From NCBI GenBank assembly GCA_963829355.1, contig CAWHHZ010000009.1:62001-126000 (forward strand): a DNA stretch of 64,000 nt, given 5' to 3'. The position numbers were made by a program, and so were the translations under genes. The stretch comes from CAWHHZ01 sp963829355 (GTDB lineage: Bacteria; Acidobacteriota; Thermoanaerobaculia; Gp7-AA8; JAHWKK01). Under the pieces are notes generated by a model. The model made no database searches, was not told the DNA's origin, and worked only from the letters and a program-made list of their open reading frames with translations. Below are positions 1-7,066 of the stretch, piece after piece. Within the stretch, counting starts at the first letter, position 1. Each line of letters begins with the position of its first letter.

Positions 1-457
1 AGCTTCCGTCGGCGATCGTCTGGCGCAGGATGATTCTGGCCCCGGGTTCGGTGCGCGTGACGATCGACTGGAGCAGACGCGTCTGCCCCTCATCACTCAG
101 ATAGTGGATCACGTCCAGAAGCGTGACGTGGCCGGGGATCTCCTCGATCTGATCGACGAGCTTCGTCTCGAACGACACTGAATCGTATCCGTGCGCCGCG
201 GCGCGCGCGCGTTCGATTTTCTTGCGATCGAGATCGAGTCCGACGATCGGTGCCGTGTAGCCGGCATCACGAAGATAGAGAGCCAGGACACCCGCTCCGC
301 AGCCGACATCGAGCAACGGCCTGTTGCTTTCATCCAGCCTCTGTCGAACGGCTTCATAGACCGGATCGGTACGGACCTTCCAGTAGACGTACCGCGCCAG
401 AAAATCGGATCCGTATCTGGCGGAGATCCGCTTTGCCGTCGAGCTCACAGAAGACAT
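1..457 (-). CDS. Class I SAM-dependent methyltransferase, 3' end cut by window edge
   Basis: The minus-strand frame starts at an ATG at 457 and runs off the left edge, giving 152 residues of the N-terminal part. A SAM-binding motif I (LLDVGCGAGVLAL, about residues 48-60) is followed by an acidic loop (VGLDLDRKKIERAR) and a motif-II-like stretch (VTLLDVIHYL), the normal order of a Rossmann methyltransferase. The start overlaps the end of the upstream receiver gene by 13 bases, so the two are probably translationally coupled in the glycan operon. The substrate cannot be told from this fragment. Confidence 0.8.
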   Translation of the reverse strand, partial: MSSVSSTAKRISARYGSDFLARYVYWKVRTDPVYEAVRQRLDESNRPLLDVGCGAGVLALYLRDAGYTAPIVGLDLDRKKIERARAAAHGYDSVSFETKLVDQIEEIPGHVTLLDVIHYLSDEGQTRLLQSIVTRTEPGARIILRQTIADGS

Positions 458-825
458 TGAATCAGATCTGTGAGCTGATCGATATCGAAAGGCTTTGGAA
501 GGAGCGTCGTGGCACCGAGTGCGAGTACTTTTTCGGGGTCGCTCTGGAGGTGAGCCGACACCACGATGATCGGGACCTCCCGTCTCTCCGCATCGGCCTT
601 CAGCGTCGCGAGGAACTGAAACCCGTCCACCCTCGGCATCATCAGGTCGAGCAGAATCAGATCGGGATCGAACGCTTTCACCGCCCGGTGTGCCTCGTCA
701 CCGTCGCGGGCTAGAACGATCTCGAAGCTGCGCCGCCGCAACACGGCCGAAAGCATGTGCTGGATCTCCAGATCGTCATCGACAATCAGGATTCGCTTCG
801 CCCTCTGTTGATCAGTAGACGTCAT
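445..825 (-). CDS. Stand-alone response-regulator receiver domain (CheY-like)
   Basis: About 126 residues, a single receiver domain and no output domain. The acidic pair is in RILIVDDDLE, the phospho-acceptor Asp is in LILLDLMMPRVDG, and the conserved Lys is in LLPKPFD. I place the start at the ATG at 825 because upstream in-frame sequence belongs to the end of the acetyltransferase gene; the two overlap by 14 bases. It lies between a GNAT gene and a methyltransferase gene in a glycan cluster with no histidine kinase beside it. It probably acts through protein contact (inference). Confidence 0.85.
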   Translation of the reverse strand: MTSTDQQRAKRILIVDDDLEIQHMLSAVLRRRSFEIVLARDGDEAHRAVKAFDPDLILLDLMMPRVDGFQFLATLKADAERREVPIIVVSAHLQSDPEKVLALGATTLLPKPFDIDQLTDLIQCLL

Positions 826-1762
826 AATCCCCCAGAGAGAAGTAGAACTTCTCTCCCGCCGGGGCTTCGCTCGAAAAGAACCGACGACGCGCCGGTTCCG
901 GTTCATCGAGGAACCATGCTGCCGCCAGCGAATGATCGCGCCGCGTCAGCACTGCCCCGGCTTCCCTGAATCTCTTCGAAATCATGTGATCTGGCGAGCA
1001 CCAGCCGACGACCGGGGCGCCAAGCGCCGACAGCCGCCGTACCAGTGCTCCAATATCGTGCGGAGCAAAACTCCCGCCGGTCTCCATGAGATGAATCACT
1101 TTTTCGTCCCGGCGGATCACCGCGAACGAGGCGGGACCCCGCAGAAACCGGCGAGGAGTCTCGATCAGCTCGTAACGCGCCACAGGATGTTCGAGGTAGC
1201 GCCATCGGAGCAGATCACGATCGCGAATGGCATACATCGGCGACGGAACGGTCTCGAAGTGGTCGAGGTCAGATGGGGCGAGCGGACGAGTCGGGGCGTG
1301 CGTGCCCGCTCCCGGTTCGATTTGCAGCTCCCCCACCTGAGTGGCAGTGGTATATCCGAGGAGCCTCTCGCCGACGAGGCGATGCCGCTCGCCCGGGAAT
1401 CCGTAGAGAAGTTTCGCGCTCATCCGCGACCGCGCATCATCGAACATCGCGGTCGTCGTGCGCGCAAAGATGCCACCCCCGCCGATTCCCCCCGAATAGC
1501 GCGGATGACTCATGAAATCGACCAGTTGAAGAGCTGTGATCGTTTCGCCATTGCTCGAGAACCGGACGGCGGTGGATCCACAATGCGCCACGATCCGGCC
1601 ATCAGCCTCGAACACCCAGCTCGACGCACCGACCGGATGCTCGAAATACTTCCACCGCCAGACACTCTCCGGCCGCTCCTGAGCAAAGACCTCCCGAAAG
1701 AGTCTGCTGAGCGCGGGGATATCGTCCCTGGTGGCGGGGCGGACTCGCTCGTCAGCGGGCAT
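812..1762 (-). CDS. GNAT-family N-acetyltransferase
   Basis: 316 residues. The N-terminus (RPATRDDIPALSRLFREVF) is the beta1-alpha1 opening of a GNAT fold, and a later stretch (MSHPRYSGGIGGGGIFARTTTAMFDDA) resembles the acetyl-CoA pyrophosphate-binding region before helix 3. The protein is about twice the usual single-domain length; a second half (DRDLLRWRYLEHPVARYELIE) echoes the N-terminal VWRWKYFEHPVGAS, so it may be a double GNAT as seen in amino-sugar or cell-wall acetyltransferases. It overlaps its upstream neighbour by 11 bases, so it sits in the same operon. A role in decorating a surface glycan is inferred from context. Confidence 0.75.
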   Translation of the reverse strand: MPADERVRPATRDDIPALSRLFREVFAQERPESVWRWKYFEHPVGASSWVFEADGRIVAHCGSTAVRFSSNGETITALQLVDFMSHPRYSGGIGGGGIFARTTTAMFDDARSRMSAKLLYGFPGERHRLVGERLLGYTTATQVGELQIEPGAGTHAPTRPLAPSDLDHFETVPSPMYAIRDRDLLRWRYLEHPVARYELIETPRRFLRGPASFAVIRRDEKVIHLMETGGSFAPHDIGALVRRLSALGAPVVGWCSPDHMISKRFREAGAVLTRRDHSLAAAWFLDEPEPARRRFFSSEAPAGEKFYFSLGDYDVY

Positions 1763-3395
1763 GGGTCGGTTCCGCGGACCTTACGAATCTCGCCTCAACC
1801 GGGGGTCCTGCCCGACGCCGGGCCACGACCCGGACCGAGCCCGTATTGATCGGAAGCATACGTGGAAGAAATGCCGATGCCGCACGCACGAGCGCTCCCA
1901 GGAACGGTGTGAGGGTCTTCGAACGGGAGCGGAGAAACTCGCGGTCGTGATGCTCATAGTCAGCCGACACGAACAACACTTCGAAGCCGGAGTTCTCCAG
2001 AAGCTCGATCAGCGCCGATCTCGAGTAAAGGATCAGATGCTCCGGAAACTTGTAGCTTACCCAGCGGTCACCAGACATCGCACAGAGAAGACTTTCCGTA
2101 TCGGGCGTGATGAGAAACAGCGCACCTCCCGGTTTCAGCAGTGAGTGGAGGGACGCGAGTGCGTGATGAGGATTCGGAAGGTGCTCGAGTACCTGGAACA
2201 TGCAGATTCCGTCGAATGCGGGACCAGTGTTGACGTAGTGTCCCAGGTCACCGACCACCAGATCGACTCCCCGGGCACGGCCTTCGCCGACCGCTCGCTT
2301 TGAAAGATCGATCCCGGTGTACTGATAGTTGCGTCCTGCCACGATGCCAAAGCTACCTCTGCCCGCTCCCACCTCCAGGATGCGCCCGCGGGGAGGGATG
2401 TAGCGTCGGAGAATCCGCAACCGAGCCTCATCGGTTCTCTGTTCGCCGGGATCAGTGTCGGTTTTCGCATAACCTCGCCGCAGCGAATCATCGCTCGAGA
2501 AGTAGTCGTCCTGGTAGAGTTTGAGAAGCTCTTCCTCCGACGGAAATTCTGCGAGAAACCGGCACCGGCAACGCGTGCACTCCCGCAGGACGTGCTGTCC
2601 CATCTGGACACGCGTCCGAACCGACGCCGCCATGCATACCGGACAACGATGGGGACGCCTGTAGATCCGGGCACGATCGTTGAGCCGCACCCGTATGAGA
2701 TCACGCAACATCCTGTACGAGTCACGTACGATCTTCACCTTCGACTCATGGCGATGGGAAAGGCCTACCGGGATTCGCTCGATTCTGTAGCCGTACTTCT
2801 GCGCCAGGAACAGGATCTCGAAGTCGAATCCGAACCCGTCGATGGTCGATTCGGTGAAGAGCATCGATGCGGCGGATCTCGAGAACGCCTTGAGGCCGCA
2901 TTGAGTGTCGGGAATGCCTGGCACCAGGAAACTCTGGACGAACAGGGAAAACGTCCGCCCAGTCATCTTCCGGATCAGCGGGTACGACGGGTCAGTCTCC
3001 GAGGCGGCAAGATCACGAGCGCCGACCACGACATCGGCGGCATCGGACCGGACCAGAGCGATCGCCTCCCCGAGATTCTGCAGGCGGTACGGCAGATCGG
3101 CATCGATGAACGCGATCACCTCTCCGTCGGCCTGGTGGACGCCACTGCGCACAGCAGCTCCTTTCCCGAGGTTTTTCTCCTGAACGAGCAACTTCACCTC
3201 GGGTCGGGAAGCGGAGAACTCCCGCACGACAGAAGGCGTCGCGTCTGTGGAACCGTCGTCGACGACGATGATCTCCCATCCCAGACCGGTCCCGTCGAGC
3301 CACGAGCTCAGCTCATCGAGCGTCACACGGATCGCGCTAGCTTCGTCGTACGCGGGAACGACGATCGATACATCAACACCAGGCACGTGGTTCAT
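1752..3395 (-). CDS. Fused glycosyltransferase family 2 / zinc-ribbon / SAM methyltransferase
   Basis: 547 residues in three parts. Residues 8-235 are a GT2 of the polyprenyl/dolichyl-phosphate sugar transferase type: VSIVVPAYDEAS, the nucleotide-binding VVDDGSTD, and a DxD-like IDADLPY. Residues 251-278 hold a Cys pair (CPVC) and a Cys cluster (CTRCRC), a zinc ribbon as found before some sugar methyltransferases. Residues 338-475 are a class I methyltransferase with motif I LEVGAGRGSFG and motif YTGIDLS. These activities are usually on separate proteins. It lies in the glycan cluster, so lipid-linked sugar transfer followed by methylation is a reasonable guess. The ATG at 3395 begins the GT2 strand directly. 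Confidence 0.85.
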   Translation of the reverse strand: MNHVPGVDVSIVVPAYDEASAIRVTLDELSSWLDGTGLGWEIIVVDDGSTDATPSVVREFSASRPEVKLLVQEKNLGKGAAVRSGVHQADGEVIAFIDADLPYRLQNLGEAIALVRSDAADVVVGARDLAASETDPSYPLIRKMTGRTFSLFVQSFLVPGIPDTQCGLKAFSRSAASMLFTESTIDGFGFDFEILFLAQKYGYRIERIPVGLSHRHESKVKIVRDSYRMLRDLIRVRLNDRARIYRRPHRCPVCMAASVRTRVQMGQHVLRECTRCRCRFLAEFPSEEELLKLYQDDYFSSDDSLRRGYAKTDTDPGEQRTDEARLRILRRYIPPRGRILEVGAGRGSFGIVAGRNYQYTGIDLSKRAVGEGRARGVDLVVGDLGHYVNTGPAFDGICMFQVLEHLPNPHHALASLHSLLKPGGALFLITPDTESLLCAMSGDRWVSYKFPEHLILYSRSALIELLENSGFEVLFVSADYEHHDREFLRSRSKTLTPFLGALVRAASAFLPRMLPINTGSVRVVARRRAGPPVEARFVRSAEPTHAR

Positions 3396-3550
3396 TGTAA
3401 TTCAGGACGGGGGACCTTCCAGCCCCCTCTCTGCAAGGAAGGGCGAAGGCCGCCTTCCGTGGTGACCGCAGAGATTCTGTCACTGCCGCGCATGCCGTTG
3501 TCCGCAGGTAACGAAGGATGGTGGCGAGGTGTCGCAATGGTGGAGGGCCC
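3396..3550. repeat. Repeat-bearing spacer with small palindromes
   Basis: A gene-poor stretch between two glycosyltransferase genes. It carries fragments of common dispersed bacterial palindromes: a CCCCCTCTCTGCAAGGAAG segment near 3423 and a CCCTCTCCCAGAGGGAGAGG palindrome just beyond the spacer at 3560-3580. The second invades the 3' end of the neighbouring glycosyltransferase, giving it the tail TPSPSGRGSG. Confidence 0.5.
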
Positions 3551-4108
3551 TCACCCCGACCCTCTCCCAGAGGGAGAGGGAGTTCGTCTGAGGGTCCACT
3601 GCTGGAGGGTCTTTCGTGTGTTGAGATCGGTGACACGGCAGCAGAGTTCGCCGAGAGGACTCGACCGCAGGAGCTCCAGGGGGAGTTCTACCGAGCCTCC
3701 GCTCGCAAACCGGCCGGCAGCCATGACGAAGTCGCGGTCGTCAGCGAGCTCGATCAGGTACTCACCCGCAGTGGGAAGAGTGATGATCCTGCCAGACAGC
3801 TCAGGAGCTTCGCACTGTGGCGCCGTGCCGGGCGCGGACCATCGAAGCGCAGCCTCTCCGAGCCTTCCGAACCAGCGCCGCTGGAACCTGCGACGCGACA
3901 GCTCGAACATCGATCCTGACTCCGGATTCTTCGCCGCAGAGCGCCCCCATGCATGGCGGACCCGGGCGGCAGGAACATGGATCATCTCTCTTCCCGCACG
4001 CTGCAGACGTCTCATCAGATCGACTTCCTCGAAGTAGAGCGGATATCGCTCGTCAAATCGAAATCGGCGAAGATCATCTGCACGGAACGCCATCACGGCG
4101 CCACTCAA
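3551..4108 (-). CDS. Glycosyltransferase family 2, C-terminal fragment of a frameshifted gene
   Basis: This frame opens with SGAVMAFRADD and continues to FDERYPLYFEEVDLMRRLQRAG, the acceptor-side motif (FDE-x-LYFEEVDL) of rhamnosyltransferase-like GT2 enzymes. It lacks the nucleotide-sugar domain, which is in the overlapping frame upstream (4074-4628). Together they make one normal GT2 of roughly 355 residues. A TTG at 4108 is the first possible start but I see no ribosome site. The last ten residues come from a dispersed palindrome. Either decay or a sequence error explains the break. Confidence 0.7.
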   Translation of the reverse strand: MSGAVMAFRADDLRRFRFDERYPLYFEEVDLMRRLQRAGREMIHVPAARVRHAWGRSAAKNPESGSMFELSRRRFQRRWFGRLGEAALRWSAPGTAPQCEAPELSGRIITLPTAGEYLIELADDRDFVMAAGRFASGGSVELPLELLRSSPLGELCCRVTDLNTRKTLQQWTLRRTPSPSGRGSG

Positions 4109-4628
4109 TGTGCTCGAAGCGGAACGGCTCCTCGGCCAGCCACCACTTCAGACGCCGCTCGAGGAGACTGCGGGAGCGAACGCGACTGACGCCGGTCCAC
4201 CTTCGCGACAGATTGCGCGCGAGCTGCTCGCTGAATGTCATCCGCTCCGGCGGGGGCAGGTGCCACGTGAGGTCCTCGTCCCAGTAGAACCGCGGGCCGG
4301 TCAGCGCAACCCGATCGTCCCGCAGAGGCGCACTGAGCTGTTCAATGGAGCCTGGCGCGAAGGCAACATCAGGATTTGCGACGATGATGATTTCACCCGA
4401 GCAGTGCTCGAGGGCGCGATTCACGCCGGACCCGTAACCTATGTTCGAATCGGAACGGATCAGCATGTCGAGATCGAGGGTGTCTAGAAGAGCCGCCTCT
4501 TCCGCTGCAACGCTGTTGTCGAGCACCACCACTTCCAGCTCGGCAGCCGTCGCGGCACGTGCGGAAGCGATCGCCTCTCGCGCGAGGCCGGCGCTTCGGT
4601 AGTTGATTACGACGAGAGTCGTCTTCAT
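4074..4628 (-). CDS. Glycosyltransferase family 2, N-terminal fragment of a frameshifted gene
   Basis: Starts at the ATG at 4628, which overlaps the upstream stop. MKTTLVVINYRSAGLAREAI opens the GT2 Rossmann-like domain, followed by LEVVVLDNS and the donor-site strand IIIVANPDVAF. The frame runs to FEHIEW and then stops after a few unrelated residues at 4074, where the family continues with LSGAV. That continuation is in the other frame from 4108. The junction lies in the sequence GCCACTCA (4100-4107); adding one more copy of this 8-base unit restores the frame exactly. Confidence 0.75.
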   Translation of the reverse strand: MKTTLVVINYRSAGLAREAIASARAATAAELEVVVLDNSVAAEEAALLDTLDLDMLIRSDSNIGYGSGVNRALEHCSGEIIIVANPDVAFAPGSIEQLSAPLRDDRVALTGPRFYWDEDLTWHLPPPERMTFSEQLARNLSRRWTGVSRVRSRSLLERRLKWWLAEEPFRFEHIEWRRDGVPCR

Positions 4629-5368
4629 TGTTCGTCGATCAGCTCGAGGATCGCCCGAAGAGGCTCTGTCACGTCCCGCGGCGGCATTGTTTCGCGTGTC
4701 GTCTCGAGCACGGCATCCACGAATCCGTCTGCGCTCCACATCGCCGCTCCGGAACCGCCAATCGCGAGATCGGGACGGTCGAGGTGCGCGACGACCGGAA
4801 CCCCCCGGTCACGGGCGGCAACCGGAAGAAATGACTCACCCGAAAAAGAGTCGGTGCACTCGAGGACGACGTCGAGGCGATCGAGAAGCGCCAGATACTC
4901 GGCGGGAGCCGGAGCGGAGTGGACCTCATCCGGCTGCTCCTCCGCCACCGGCGACATGGCACACTCACCGATCACGATCGCGGTGATCGAGCCCCCCCGA
5001 CGCCGGAGCTCAGCGATCGTCCGCCAGCTCATCTTCAGGCGCCTCTCATCCGAACCTCCTGCGATACCGATCCGCAAACGGCTCGACCCCAGCCGGACAG
5101 CGCGCGGAGGATTCACTCCCAGAAACCACGGGACCTCCGCCGCGGGGCCGTTGGCCGAGCCGATCACGAACGATCCGGGGCGTGAGGAGATCGTTGTCGT
5201 CCCACGTTCTCCTCTCACCTCGAGCTCGTCTCCCTCACTTCGATCATCCACGAGTGAAATGGCCCGCGTCCTGGTGCTCGACAGCTCTCCCTGCTTCACC
5301 AGACCGAGCGCCAGCAGCGTGAGCTCTTCCGGTGCGTCGGCGCCGAGTGAGAGGGAGAGAGCACTCAT
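4625..5368 (-). CDS. Hypothetical protein of the glycan cluster, possibly a GT-B-like fragment
   Basis: About 247 residues starting at the ATG at 5368 (MSALSLSLGADAPEE), overlapping the 3' end of the ABC ATPase gene by four bases; its stop overlaps the start of the next glycosyltransferase. No catalytic motif is obvious. The second half (LRIGIAGGSDERR, then GGSITAIVIG, then YLALLDRLDVVLEC and ESFLPVAARDRGVPVVAH) has the alternating pattern of the C-terminal domain of GT-B glycosyltransferases, where a conserved Glu-containing loop binds the nucleotide. I do not recognise a specific family. Confidence 0.6.
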   Translation of the reverse strand: MSALSLSLGADAPEELTLLALGLVKQGELSSTRTRAISLVDDRSEGDELEVRGERGTTTISSRPGSFVIGSANGPAAEVPWFLGVNPPRAVRLGSSRLRIGIAGGSDERRLKMSWRTIAELRRRGGSITAIVIGECAMSPVAEEQPDEVHSAPAPAEYLALLDRLDVVLECTDSFSGESFLPVAARDRGVPVVAHLDRPDLAIGGSGAAMWSADGFVDAVLETTRETMPPRDVTEPLRAILELIDEQ

Positions 5369-6579
5369 CTCGCGCCCACTGTGACAGCAGTCGATGCTTT
5401 CCACTCGTGATTCATGCGGATCAGACCGATCTCATAGCGATCGCCCCCGATCGAAAACGCCGGCCGGAAATCCTTTCTGTCGAAGACGTGCATACCGTTC
5501 TCATCGCCGACAAAAAGCGCGAGCGAGTAATCTCCACGAACGAGTGGAACCTCCTGAAGGCGGAGGCTCACGTCGTACTCCCTCTCACCCCTCAACGGTT
5601 CCATGCCGTCGAGGTTCGTCCCGATGGCAAAGCATTGCATGTCATCCGCGGCACGATCGAAACCTGCGAGAACGTGGATCTTCAGTTCAGGATCATCCGA
5701 CTCGATCGTCAACCTGAGAGTGATGTCGTCACCGGTACGAAATACGGTCGTCTCCCGTCCTTCCCGATCCTCGAACCGCGCGCTCGCGATTCTGACCGGT
5801 GGCGGGACTTCGTCCACGGGCTCCTCTGGCTTCTCTTCGCGACTCTTCTTTTCCTGAGCGAGCAGATGCGTCTCGTATGCGTGAACGATATCGACGGTCG
5901 GACCGATCCGGCGCAGTTGGCCGTGATCGAGCCATATCGTCCGGTCGCACAACGTCGATACGAAGTAGAGAGCATGCGAGCAGAAGATGATCGTCTTTCC
6001 CTTCCGCTGAAACTCCCTGATCCGGTCGATACATTTTTTCTGGAAGTGACCATCCCCGACCGCGAGCGCCTCGTCGATGATCAGAATGTCCGGATCGACA
6101 TTGACGGCCACCGAGAACGCGAGCCGCATGTACATCCCGGAGGAGTACGTCTTGACCGGCTGATCGAGAAACGCTTCGAGCTCGGAAAACTCGTAGATGT
6201 CGGGAAGTCGTTCCTTCAGCTCGGCTGCGGAGAGTCCGAGAATCGCGGCATTGAGCTCCGCGTTCTCGCGCCCGGTGAACTCGGGATGGAACCCGGTGCC
6301 GAGCTCGAGGATCGACGCAATCGTGCCTTCGACATGGATCGTGCCGGTGGTCGGCTGCGTCACACCGCACAGCAGCTTGAGAAGCGTGCTCTTCCCTGCG
6401 CCATTGTGTCCGATGACCCCGATCGACTCACCACGGTTGATGGCGATGGAGATCGGCTCGAGCGCAGGGAAGACGGTGTGAGACGGCCGTCCCGTCACCC
6501 ATTCCCGAAGCCGGTCGACCGGATTTTCGTAGAGCCTGTAGCTCTTCGAGCAGTCGACGAGTGAGATGACCGGTTCCAT
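5365..6579 (-). CDS. ABC transporter ATP-binding protein for surface polysaccharide export (Wzt-like)
   Basis: 404 residues. Walker A is GHNGAGKST (57-65), the signature is YSSGMYMRL (145-153) and Walker B is ILIIDEA (165-171), followed by a switch His in FCSHAL. The N-terminal SKSYRLYENPVDRLREW is typical of the Wzt/TagH export group. After residue 255 comes a beta-rich extension matching the position of the Wzt C-terminal carbohydrate-binding domain, which in known systems recognises the modified glycan end. The probable permease partner is at 16199-17002, about 10 kb upstream. An Asp/Glu-rich linker (EKKSREEKPEEPVDE) separates the two domains. Confidence 0.92.
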   Translation of the reverse strand: MEPVISLVDCSKSYRLYENPVDRLREWVTGRPSHTVFPALEPISIAINRGESIGVIGHNGAGKSTLLKLLCGVTQPTTGTIHVEGTIASILELGTGFHPEFTGRENAELNAAILGLSAAELKERLPDIYEFSELEAFLDQPVKTYSSGMYMRLAFSVAVNVDPDILIIDEALAVGDGHFQKKCIDRIREFQRKGKTIIFCSHALYFVSTLCDRTIWLDHGQLRRIGPTVDIVHAYETHLLAQEKKSREEKPEEPVDEVPPPVRIASARFEDREGRETTVFRTGDDITLRLTIESDDPELKIHVLAGFDRAADDMQCFAIGTNLDGMEPLRGEREYDVSLRLQEVPLVRGDYSLALFVGDENGMHVFDRKDFRPAFSIGGDRYEIGLIRMNHEWKASTAVTVGAR

Positions 6580-7013
6580 AGAGGGATTCTAGTGTAGTTC
6601 AGTCGTCAGTCGACAGACATCAGTCGTCAGTCGTCAGTAATCAGTCACCGGAGTGTCATCCTGAGCCGCCGTTTTACAGCGCGAGGCCCGCGAAGGCGGG
6701 CCGGCACAACATAGCCCAGCGGCGTAAGCCCTGGGAAAACCGCGCACCCGAGAAACTCAAAGGCCGCGAAGGCGGCTGACACACCAATTTCGTGGACCGC
6801 GTGAAGAAGAATGAACGTGTCGCCCGCCTGCGCGGGCTGGGGATGCTCCCATTCCGAGTGTCCCAGGGCTTACGCCGCTGGGCTAGATTGTTTCGGCCCG
6901 CCTGCGCGGGCCTGTAAGGAGGAGGAGGATCTCGTGCAGGATACTTCGAGTTTGTCGCAACCGATCCTTCGCTTCGCTCAGGATGACAGAGCCTGGACAA
7001 TATGACCCAACGC
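6580..7013. repeat. Gene-free spacer with heptamer tandem repeat and a long inverted-repeat element
   Basis: 6599-6648 is an imperfect tandem array of a 7-base unit (CAGTCGT). 6685-6912 is flanked by inverted arms: a GGCCCGCGAAGGCGGGCC palindrome on the left with GGCCCGCCTGCGCGGGCC on the right, and inside them a perfect 24-base inverted pair at 6712-6735 and 6862-6885. Copies of a short ATCCTGAG/CTCAGGAT repeat lie outside at 6657 and 6978. No gene is seen. The layout looks like a non-autonomous palindromic element. Confidence 0.65.
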
Positions 7014-7047
7014 AACAGGGGCGAAGCCTTGCGGCTTCGCCCCTGTT
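7014..7047. terminator. Hairpin terminator after the PKD protein gene
   Basis: A perfect 15-base stem (AACAGGGGCGAAGCC with its complement) closes a 4-base loop 20 bases past the stop of the minus-strand PKD gene. The T-rich tail (TTTTC) is on the plus strand, so its efficiency on the minus strand is uncertain. Confidence 0.65.
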
Positions 7048-7066
7048 TTCAATCGTGATTCAGTTG

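Noticed and set aside
2592..4037. A 481-codon plus-strand open frame across the glycosyltransferase genes
   Set aside because: It is antisense to two genes with clear GT2 motifs, has Arg/Pro/Ser-rich composition and no recognisable motif; such frames are common in GC-rich coding DNA.
5332..6564. A 410-codon plus-strand open frame opposite the ABC ATPase
   Set aside because: The minus strand has Walker A, signature and Walker B motifs; the plus frame is its complement shadow.
6599..6648. A CRISPR-like array
   Set aside because: The units are 7 bases without spacers; it is a simple tandem repeat and no cas gene is nearby.
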